From Myxococcota bacterium (lineage in GTDB: Bacteria > Myxococcota > Polyangia > GCA-2747355 > JAKLHH01): a stretch of DNA of 5,099 bases. The stretch is taken from positions 1 through 5,099 of the forward strand of contig JAKLHH010000679.1 of NCBI GenBank assembly GCA_022710245.1, written 5' to 3'. The notes below the pieces were generated by a model, which was not told where the DNA came from, did not search any database, and saw only the letters and a program-made list of their open reading frames with translations. How positions within the stretch are numbered: the first letter of the stretch is position 1; each line of letters starts with the position of its first letter. A program made the position numbers and the translations under genes. Positions 1-5,099 of this stretch are shown piece by piece.

Positions 1-771
1 GTCGAGGAAGAGGGTGCCTCCGCTCGCCTGCTCGAGGAAGCCCTCGTGCGTCTCGTGGGCGCCGGTGAAGGCGCCGCGGCGGTGGCCGAACATGGTGCTC
101 TCGAAGAGCGACTCGGGGATGGCGGCGCAGTTGACCGGGATGAAGGGGCCCGCCACCCGCGGCCCCTCGTGGTGGATGGCGCGCGCGGCCATCTCCTTGC
201 CGGTGCCGCTCTTGCCGGTGATCAGCACCGGCGCGGCCACCGCCGCCGCGTCGCGGATGGCGCGCCGCACCGCCTGCATCTCCGGCGAGGTGCCGATCAG
301 ACCGTCGGCGGACCAGCGCCCGCGCACCGCGCGCCGGAGCCCCTCGGCCTCGCGCCCGAGCGCGAGCTCGCGGCCGGCGTTGCGCAGCACCGCCGCGACC
401 TCCTCGACCTTGAAGGGCTTGCAGACGTAGGTGTACGCGCCGGCCTTCATCGCCTCCACCGCGTCGTCGACGCTGCCGAAGGCGGTCATCAGCACGACCT
501 TGGTCTGCGGGTAGCGATCGCGCACGACCTGCAGCAGCGTGCGGCCGTCCATCCCGGGCATGCGCACGTCGCTCAGCACCACATCGGCGGGCGCCTCCTC
601 GAGGAGCTGCAGCGCCTGCGCCGCGCCGGGGGCGCCGCGCACGGCGTAGCCGAGGCGGTCGAGGTGGCGGGTGAGGATGTCCAGCATGCGGCCGTCGTCC
701 TCGACGACGAGGACGCGGAGCGCACCGCCGGTCCCGGTCTCGGCGGCGGGGCGTTCGGGGGTCGTGCTCAT
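1..771 (-). CDS. NtrC-family sigma54-dependent response regulator (partial, C-terminus off window)
   Basis: A two-component output protein expected to activate sigma54 promoters once phosphorylated. The 257 visible codons hold a receiver domain (about residues 17-132) with the acidic pair D25/D26, phospho-acceptor D68 in a [10 protein letters not shown] block, T96 and K118 followed by PF. After a short linker the AAA+ domain starts near residue 158: Walker A GKSGTGKE at 186-193, the sigma54-contacting GAFTGA loop at 233-238, and GGTLFLD, the start of Walker B, at 251-257, where the window ends. The remaining AAA+ domain and the expected Fis-type HTH domain are not visible. ATG is chosen because it overlaps the kinase stop (ATGA) and has a GAGGGG ribosome site 7 nt upstream. 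One oddity: the second Walker A residue is Lys, where this family nearly always has Glu. The GAFTGA loop is intact, so true sigma54 activation is likely. The target genes are unknown. Confidence 0.95.
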   Translation of the reverse strand, partial: MSTTPERPAAETGTGGALRVLVVEDDGRMLDILTRHLDRLGYAVRGAPGAAQALQLLEEAPADVVLSDVRMPGMDGRTLLQVVRDRYPQTKVVLMTAFGSVDDAVEAMKAGAYTYVCKPFKVEEVAAVLRNAGRELALGREAEGLRRAVRGRWSADGLIGTSPEMQAVRRAIRDAAAVAAPVLITGKSGTGKEMAARAIHHEGPRVAGPFIPVNCAAIPESLFESTMFGHRRGAFTGAHETHEGFLEQASGGTLFLD

Positions 772-2609
772 CGCGCCCCCTCGGGCTGGCAGCACGGCTC
801 CTCCGCGTCCACCGCCGGGAGCTGGACCACGAAGCAGGCGCCGCCGAGCGGCCCGTCGACGACGCGCAGGTCGCCGCCGTGGCTGGCGACGACGCGCGCG
901 CAGACCGCCAGCCCGAGCCCGGTGCCGTCCGGCCGCGTGGTGAAGAACGGATCGAAGATGCGCTCGCGGAGCGGCTCGGGGACGCCGGGGCCGTCGTCGT
1001 GGACCTCGAGGCAGACGGCCGGGCCAGCGCCCTCGCCCGCCGGCACCGCGCGCACGCGCAGGCCCACGCGCCCGCCCTCGGGCACGGCCTGCATGGCGTT
1101 CATCAGCAGGTTCAGCAGGATCTGGTGGAGGCCGTCCGGCTCCGAGCAGACCGCGGGGAGCGCGCCCGGGATCTCGGTCTCGACATGGACGCCCTTGCGC
1201 TCGAGCGGGATGCGCAGGAGCGAGAGGACGCGATCGACCGCCTCGCGGATCGGCACCGCCACCCGGCCCTCGCGGCTGCCGCGGGCGAAGGTGAGGAGCT
1301 CGCGGACCAGGCGGCTGATGCGCTCGGTCTCGTCGACGATCTCGCGCAGGCGCTGGCGCGCCGGCTCGTCGCGGCTGTCCAGCATCAGGTACTCGGCGGT
1401 GGCGCTGATCACGTTGAGCGGCGTGCCGATCTCGTGGGCGAGCCCGGCCGCGAGGGAGCCGACCACCGCCAGCTTCTCCGAGCGGATCATCTCGCGGTCG
1501 AGGCGGAGGCGCGCCGAGAGGTCGCGCGCGACCAGCGCGAGGCCACCGCCGCGCAGAGGCGCGGCGCTGATGTCGACCGGCACCGGCTCCCCGCCAGCGT
1601 CGCGCCAGGTCATCCGCTCGCCCCGGAGCGGCGCCTGGCTGGCGCGCTCGAGGAGGCTCGCCAGCTCCCGCGGCTCGGCGACGGTGGCCAGCGGGCGCCC
1701 CAGCATGTCGCCGACGGAGATGCCGAGGAGCTGCTCGGCGCCACGGTTCCAGCTCGTCACCTTGCCGCTGCCGTCGACGCCGACGATGGCGTCCGCCGCC
1801 TCGCGGGTGATATGCGCGATCAGCTCCTCCTGCGCCTTGATGCGGCCACGGAGCTGGTGCAGCGAGGAGAGGTCCTGCAGCACGCAGGAGCGTCCGACGA
1901 GCGCGCCGGCCTCGTCGTGGAGGGCGACCGCGGAGAGCGCGACCGGCACGCGGCGGCCATCGCGGGCGAGGCGCACGGTCTCCAGCCGCTCGACGCGGCC
2001 CTCGCGGGCGACGCGGGCGGCGAGCTCGCGCTCCTCGCCCTTGCGGTCGGGCGGGACCAGCTGGTCGAGGCGGCGCCCGAGGATCTCCTCGAGCGCGTAG
2101 CCGAAGGTGGCGGTCGCCGCAGGGTTCCAGGAGACGATCCGTTCCTCGGCGTCGATCACGATGAAGGCGGAGCCGCTCGCCGCGGCAGCGTCGGCGGCGA
2201 GCGCGGAGCGGCCGCCGGCCAGGGAGGGCATCAGGTGCGAGAGCTGCACCAGGCTCTCCACCACCCAGCGCAGCTCGCCCTTGCCGTCGAGCACCGGCAC
2301 GGCGCGCACGCGGTAGGCCTCGGGCGCGCCGCCGGGCAGCGCCCGCTCGCGCACCCCCTCCTGCGGCTCGCCGGTGCGGAAGACGAGGAGCGGCAGGCAG
2401 TCGGGGCAGCGCTGCGTGCTCTTCCAGAGGCTGGAGAAGCAGTGGCTGGCGCCGCAGGAGAGCTCGGAGGCGAGCGACTGGATCAGCTGGTTCGCCCAGT
2501 GCACGCGCATGTCGCGGTCGATCAGCGTGACGCCGACGCCGAGCGCCGAGAGCGCCTCCCCGAGCGGGACGAAGTCCTCGACCTTGTCGATCTGGATGGC
2601 GCCCTGCAC
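768..2609 (-). CDS. Soluble NtrB-type sensor histidine kinase with three PAS domains
   Basis: A 613-aa hybrid-free sensor kinase without membrane segments, so cytoplasmic; it should autophosphorylate on His392 and pass phosphate to the regulator encoded by the overlapping next gene. PAS1 (about 15-120) carries Cys52, His56, Cys57, Cys68 and Cys71 (HC-x10-CxxC). PAS2 (about 145-247) and PAS3 (about 265-365) each have the SWN motif typical of PAS folds; a helical linker (248-272) joins them. HisKA has the H-box HEIGTPLN (392-399). The ATPase domain shows the N box with N500/N504, the G1 motif DDGPGVP (538-544), FDPFFTT (552-558) and the G2 motif GTGLGL (562-567), so the kinase looks catalytically complete. 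The C-terminus has an unusual CysCys pair (606-607). The GTG start is forced by an in-frame TAA four codons upstream and no other start before PAS1; no Shine-Dalgarno sequence precedes it. The signal is unknown; the PAS1 cysteines suggest metal, Fe-S or redox sensing (inference). Confidence 0.94.
   Translation of the reverse strand: MQGAIQIDKVEDFVPLGEALSALGVGVTLIDRDMRVHWANQLIQSLASELSCGASHCFSSLWKSTQRCPDCLPLLVFRTGEPQEGVRERALPGGAPEAYRVRAVPVLDGKGELRWVVESLVQLSHLMPSLAGGRSALAADAAAASGSAFIVIDAEERIVSWNPAATATFGYALEEILGRRLDQLVPPDRKGEERELAARVAREGRVERLETVRLARDGRRVPVALSAVALHDEAGALVGRSCVLQDLSSLHQLRGRIKAQEELIAHITREAADAIVGVDGSGKVTSWNRGAEQLLGISVGDMLGRPLATVAEPRELASLLERASQAPLRGERMTWRDAGGEPVPVDISAAPLRGGGLALVARDLSARLRLDREMIRSEKLAVVGSLAAGLAHEIGTPLNVISATAEYLMLDSRDEPARQRLREIVDETERISRLVRELLTFARGSREGRVAVPIREAVDRVLSLLRIPLERKGVHVETEIPGALPAVCSEPDGLHQILLNLLMNAMQAVPEGGRVGLRVRAVPAGEGAGPAVCLEVHDDGPGVPEPLRERIFDPFFTTRPDGTGLGLAVCARVVASHGGDLRVVDGPLGGACFVVQLPAVDAEEPCCQPEGAR
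776..782 (-). promoter_or_regulatory. Ribosome binding site of the response regulator inside the kinase 3' end
   Basis: On the minus strand GAGGGGG lies within the kinase codons for Glu610-Gly611, with the GAGG core 7 nt before the regulator ATG. With the ATGA stop/start overlap at 768-771 it supports translational coupling, which would keep kinase and regulator levels linked. Confidence 0.6.
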
Positions 2610-2617
2610 GCCGTGAG

Positions 2618-2645
2618 GTTAATGGCCGCTCGGGGGGGATGACAA
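2618..2645 (-). promoter_or_regulatory. Weak candidate promoter for the kinase-regulator operon
   Basis: Reading the minus strand, TTGTCA (2640-2645) matches the -35 consensus at 5 of 6 positions and is followed after 16 nt by ATTAAC (2618-2623), a poor -10 with 3 of 6 matches. Transcription from here would begin within a few bases of the GTG start at 2609, giving a leaderless or nearly leaderless mRNA. This fits the missing Shine-Dalgarno sequence. The spacer contains a run of seven C. The match is weak, and the operon could instead be read through from the lipoprotein gene 86 bp upstream. Confidence 0.3.
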
Positions 2646-2647
2646 GG

Positions 2648-2665
2648 GGCCGCTGCGGCCGCTGC
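2648..2665. repeat. Two tandem copies of a 9-bp unit in the lipoprotein-kinase gap
   Basis: GGCCGCTGC occurs twice in direct succession (2648-2656 and 2657-2665). One copy plus the next four bases can also fold into a short hairpin (GGCCG, CTG loop, CGGCC). There is no T-tract on either strand, so this is not a convincing intrinsic terminator; a simple slippage duplication in GC-rich spacer DNA is the most economical reading. Confidence 0.5.
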
Positions 2666-2695
2666 GCGGGACAGGGGCTGGGCTGGCGGGCTCCT

Positions 2696-3889
2696 CTACC
2701 TGGGGACGCGCGCGACGACGCCGAACTGGGGCGCGTAGTAGAGGTGGTTGCCCTCCACGTAGAGCCGAGCGTGGTCGACGAGGTCGCGGGCCACCTCGAT
2801 CTCGCCGCCGCTCGTCAGATCGATCCTCTTCAGCGGGGTCGGCGAGGGAGCCCCGCAGGGGAGGTGGTAGTAGTAGACGAAGCCGTCGGCGGCGAGGACA
2901 TCGTGGAAGAAGCCGACAAACGAGGTGAGGGTCTTCAGCGGGCCGCCGCTCCGCGGCACCGCCCACACGGTGAGGGTCGTGCTGGCGCAGGAGACCGGGT
3001 TGAGGCTGGAGACGGTCACGCCGACCACGTACCCGGGAGTCAGCTGGAGGGTCGAGCTGGACGGGATTCCCACCACCGGGCTCCCCAGCTCGCCGCTGCC
3101 GTCCCGCGCGAAGCGGCGGAGCACATCCTTGCCGCCGGTCTGACCGCAGCGGAGGAACACCTCCTGGGCGTCGACCTGGATGGCTGAACAGTTGAGCGTG
3201 GTCGGTGCTCCCGCGAGGGCTGACCAGGTCTTCTTCGCAGGGTCGAAGACTCGTGGTGTCTTCGTGTAGTAGTCGATGGCGTAGACCAGCCCTCCATAGG
3301 GCTGGTAGTCGAGGACCGTGCCCGGGACATCGGTGCGGGTCTTGGTGGTGAGGTCGTAGAGGACGAGGGAATGGTACTCGCTGGCGTAGGCGACCCCGGC
3401 CTGCACGAAGGTTGGGTGGGGGTCGGTGAGCATGATCGGGACGTCAGCTCCACCTGCCACGAGCGGCCCCTCGCGCAGCGGAGACTTGCTCTCGTCGCCG
3501 TTCGCGTTGCTGTAGAGCTTGCCCTCGGCGACGAGGTAGCTGTAGGCGGCGGTCCGGAGGATCTCCGGCTCGCAGACCCCGGCGAGACAGGCCCGCCCTC
3601 CACAGTCGAGCTTCGCCGGGCCGCAGGCCGTCGGGCTGTTCGGAAGGTCTGGTGCGGCTTCGGGCCTCGGCGAAGGCGCCGCGTCCGGGGGCTGTCCCCG
3701 ATCCGTGGGCGACGCGGGCCCGTCCTGCAGGAGGGAGCGCTCCTCGGTCTGCGGCGCGCCACGGTTCACGGCGAGGTCCGGGCTCGAGGCAGGGCTGGAG
3801 CTCGTGCAGGCCGTCAGCAGCGCGAAGGCCGAGACCGCTGTCAGCGGAGCGAGGTGGCGTGAGAGAGGGACGGGAGGACGCGTGGGCAT
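2696..3889 (-). CDS. Putative outer-surface lipoprotein with cysteine cluster and propeller-like repeats
   Basis: A 397-aa exported protein of unknown function. Residues 1-27 form a signal peptide (Arg-containing start, hydrophobic stretch) ending in the lipobox LLTAC, with Cys28 as the lipidated residue. Thr, not Asp, follows it, compatible with outer-membrane sorting under the E. coli rule. Residues 29-87 are a Pro/Ala/Ser/Asp-rich tether. Cys89, 96, 101 and 106 form a compact cluster (C-x6-C-x4-C-x4-C with a DCGG core), a layout I associate with exported myxobacterial proteins. From 109 to the end, aromatic strand-like segments recur, each with Y/F-Y-Y cores and a following basic or GG turn (for example [36 protein letters not shown]), as in beta-propeller or TolB-like repeat proteins; I cannot count blades reliably. 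The ATG start is chosen over an in-frame TTG at 3940 because GAGG lies 8 nt upstream and the signal peptide then begins correctly. No catalytic motif was seen; a binding or scaffold role is possible. Confidence 0.85.
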   Translation of the reverse strand: MPTRPPVPLSRHLAPLTAVSAFALLTACTSSSPASSPDLAVNRGAPQTEERSLLQDGPASPTDRGQPPDAAPSPRPEAAPDLPNSPTACGPAKLDCGGRACLAGVCEPEILRTAAYSYLVAEGKLYSNANGDESKSPLREGPLVAGGADVPIMLTDPHPTFVQAGVAYASEYHSLVLYDLTTKTRTDVPGTVLDYQPYGGLVYAIDYYTKTPRVFDPAKKTWSALAGAPTTLNCSAIQVDAQEVFLRCGQTGGKDVLRRFARDGSGELGSPVVGIPSSSTLQLTPGYVVGVTVSSLNPVSCASTTLTVWAVPRSGGPLKTLTSFVGFFHDVLAADGFVYYYHLPCGAPSPTPLKRIDLTSGGEIEVARDLVDHARLYVEGNHLYYAPQFGVVARVPR

Positions 3890-3897
3890 GGCGGACA

Positions 3898-3901
3898 CCT
3901 C
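3898..3901 (-). promoter_or_regulatory. Shine-Dalgarno core that decides the lipoprotein start
   Basis: GAGG on the minus strand sits 8 nt before the ATG at 3889. It favours this start over the TTG at 3940, which would add 17 residues ahead of the signal peptide and would itself lie within the -35 element of the predicted promoter. Confidence 0.6.
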
Positions 3902-3911
3902 GATGGCGCGA

Positions 3912-3940
3912 ACCTTAGTGCTGCCCCGCGAGGGGCTCAA
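3912..3940 (-). promoter_or_regulatory. Candidate sigma70-type promoter of the lipoprotein gene
   Basis: On the minus strand TTGAGC (3935-3940) is separated by exactly 17 nt from TAAGGT (3912-3917). Matches to the E. coli consensus are 4 of 6 and 3 of 6, acceptable for a GC-rich organism. The predicted start of transcription, near 3905, gives a leader of roughly 16 nt that contains the GAGG ribosome site. The spacer contains a 5-bp inverted repeat around a 4-nt loop (3923-3936), overlapping the -35 element by two bases. This could be an operator or a remnant terminator, or chance. Confidence 0.4.
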
Positions 3941-3993
3941 GCGAAGCGGACCGTGATGGGATCGGGTGCGCGGAGCGGCGCCTGCATCGATGG

Positions 3994-4021
3994 CTCAGGG
4001 ACGGATGCTCAGGGACGGAAG
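3994..4021. repeat. 14-bp imperfect tandem duplication spanning a stop codon
   Basis: CTCAGGGACGGATG (3994-4007) is followed at once by CTCAGGGACGGAAG (4008-4021), 13 of 14 bases identical. The second copy contains the TGA stop (4009-4011, minus strand) and last codons of the upstream gene; the first copy lies just past the stop. Removing either copy leaves the same stop in frame, so the duplication does not alter the protein. It looks like recent slippage. Confidence 0.85.
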
Positions 4022-5099
4022 GCGCTCCACATCGCGTCGACGAACAGGCTGCGATGGGCGCCGGAGTCGGCGCCGGTGAAGTGCAGGCTCGGAAAGCGGC
4101 CGCACTTCTTCCCCGGTTGACACGAGAAGGAGGTGAAGGTCGAGCCGGCCGTGAGGTTGGGATCCAGCTTGCACTGGCCCGGCTTGGCGGGGTCGGGTCC
4201 ACCGCCCGCGCTCAGAGGCGCGCAGGGATCAGGCTGGGTCAGCGCGCCGTGAACGACCCAGCGATCGGCGTACGCCAGGGTCGCCTTGTCGCTCCACACG
4301 GCCTCGAGCCCGGGGACGAGCCGGACCACGAGCGCGCTCCCCTTGATCGCCTGCGAGGTGCAGCACCCCTGATACCACCCACCGGGCGACGGTCCGCCGT
4401 CGATATAGCCATAGGGATCGACGCAGGTACGCGCGGCCTGCGCGGTGATGTCGTCCCAGTAGGTCTGCTCGGCGCCCGCTCCGTAGTTGCAGGTGTCCTG
4501 CCCCCACAAGGCCTCGCCGGTGTGCGGGCTGAGGTAGGTCATGTCCGTCTCGGCGAAGACATGTCGAGGCGCCGACGCCAGCGCAGACTTGAGGTTCGGG
4601 TCGTTCAGCAGCAGGGCCGCGAGCGCGAGGGGCAGTCTCATGCCCATGTCGTGCCCGCCATTGGAGTACCAGTCCGCGCCATTGATCAGCACGCCGTAGA
4701 CGTCGATGCCGTACTGCACCAGCGCGACGATCAGGTCCTTCCGCTGCTGACTCGAGTCACCTGTCACCTGCAGCATGGCGCGGAGGGCAGCCTCGGCGTT
4801 GTTGTTGGAGACATCGGGTCCATAGGGATCGGTGAGCTGGAAGTTCTCCGACGGATGGATCTGGTCGCCGACCCAGTCGTGCTTGTGAGCGAGCTGCACC
4901 CGCCGGACCTTGTTCAAGGCGTCGCTCAGGCTCGGCGCGCTGGCGTTGATCGAGGCGGTCGTCGCCAGGCTCGGGAGCGCGCTCCAGCTGAGACCGGTGG
5001 TCAACAGCAGCGGCTTCTGTTTTCCGAAGTAGGGCGGACGAAACACCGTGGCCCCGTTCTGGGCAGGCGCCGACGCGAGCACGGTCAAGACGGCTGCCC
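4009..5099 (-). CDS. Uncharacterised probable exported protein (partial, N-terminus off window)
   Basis: The open frame runs off the right edge, so about 362 C-terminal residues are visible; the TTG at 5088 is probably internal and no real start or signal peptide can be seen. Recognisable blocks are FRPPYFG near the left of the visible protein (5023-5043), an asparagine triplet followed by a helix-rich stretch, WYSNGGHDMGMRLP (4630-4671) followed by an Ala/Leu-rich helix, a PYGYIDGG...GWYQ block (about 4365-4420), a DRWV segment, and a C-terminal block with HFTGADSG and a final Trp-Ser-Ala-Phe-Arg-Pro. Eight cysteines all fall in the C-terminal half (codons between 4491 and 4102), including a CysCys pair, which points to disulfides and an extracytoplasmic location. 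I have the impression of a conserved family of unknown function in environmental bacteria; alternating helices and the GGH motif could fit an alpha/alpha-toroid carbohydrate-active fold, but no catalytic site can be named. Confident as a gene, unsure of function. Confidence 0.82.
   Translation of the reverse strand, partial: AAVLTVLASAPAQNGATVFRPPYFGKQKPLLLTTGLSWSALPSLATTASINASAPSLSDALNKVRRVQLAHKHDWVGDQIHPSENFQLTDPYGPDVSNNNAEAALRAMLQVTGDSSQQRKDLIVALVQYGIDVYGVLINGADWYSNGGHDMGMRLPLALAALLLNDPNLKSALASAPRHVFAETDMTYLSPHTGEALWGQDTCNYGAGAEQTYWDDITAQAARTCVDPYGYIDGGPSPGGWYQGCCTSQAIKGSALVVRLVPGLEAVWSDKATLAYADRWVVHGALTQPDPCAPLSAGGGPDPAKPGQCKLDPNLTAGSTFTSFSCQPGKKCGRFPSLHFTGADSGAHRSLFVDAMWSAFRP

Noticed and set aside
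46..2100. A 684-codon plus-strand open frame across the regulator and kinase genes
   Set aside because: It is rich in Arg, Ala, Ser and Pro with no domain, and lies antisense to two genes with intact catalytic motifs; long antisense frames are expected in high-GC DNA with few stop codons.
879..2642. A 587-codon plus-strand open frame opposite the kinase
   Set aside because: Its composition (Ala, Arg, Asp, Gly, His, Leu repeats) is that of a codon shadow of the kinase; it has no recognisable domain and ends in the intergenic gap.
2610..2695. Intrinsic terminator after the lipoprotein gene
   Set aside because: Short GC hairpins can be drawn, but none is followed by a T-tract on the minus strand, so transcription may continue into the kinase or end by Rho.
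3371..3862. Plus-strand open frame opposite the lipoprotein gene
   Set aside because: Low-complexity Arg/Gly/Ala translation, no ribosome site of note, and wholly antisense to a gene with a clear signal peptide and lipobox.
3890..3940. TTG start that would lengthen the lipoprotein by 17 residues
   Set aside because: The TTG falls in the putative -35 element, the extension delays the signal peptide, and the ATG at 3889 has its own GAGG ribosome site.
4229..4507. Alternative minus-strand frame inside the exported-protein gene
   Set aside because: It overlaps the longer frame with its conserved-looking blocks, is Arg/Gly rich and shows no motif.

Overview
This 5,099-base window is GC-rich and all four genes that can be supported lie on the minus strand, so the window reads biologically from its right end to its left end. 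The GC-biased codon use, the NtrC-type two-component pair, and a secreted lipoprotein with a Pro/Ala/Ser linker followed by a C-x6-C-x4-C-x4-C cluster and propeller-like repeats together suggest a myxobacterium or related deltaproteobacterium (Myxococcota). This is inferred from protein style; no marker gene is present.

Layout in transcription order: (1) 5099-4009, the 3' part of a gene for a probable secreted, cysteine-containing protein of unknown function, whose 5' end lies outside the window. (2) A 119-bp gap with a plausible sigma70-type promoter and a 14-bp tandem repeat at the stop codon of gene 1. (3) 3889-2696, a complete lipoprotein gene with signal peptide and lipobox, a low-complexity tether, a four-cysteine cluster and a likely beta-propeller-type domain. 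(4) An 86-bp gap with a weak promoter candidate almost touching the next start codon. (5) 2609-768, a soluble PAS-PAS-PAS histidine kinase of the NtrB type with a HC-x10-CxxC motif in its first PAS domain. (6) 771-1, the first 257 codons of an NtrC-family sigma54-dependent response regulator, cut off in its Walker B motif by the window edge.

The kinase and regulator share a 4-bp ATGA stop/start overlap and form a clear two-component operon: the cytoplasmic kinase would sense a signal through its PAS domains, phosphorylate Asp68 of the regulator, and so control a sigma54 promoter. Targets cannot be read from the window. The two upstream genes encode cell-surface or exported proteins, and nothing in the sequence ties them functionally to the two-component pair. 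I see no mobile element, CRISPR array, RNA gene or clear new multi-gene system. The most interesting points are the cysteine-bearing PAS domain, a possibly leaderless kinase mRNA, a variant Walker A motif in the regulator, and the two unassigned exported proteins.
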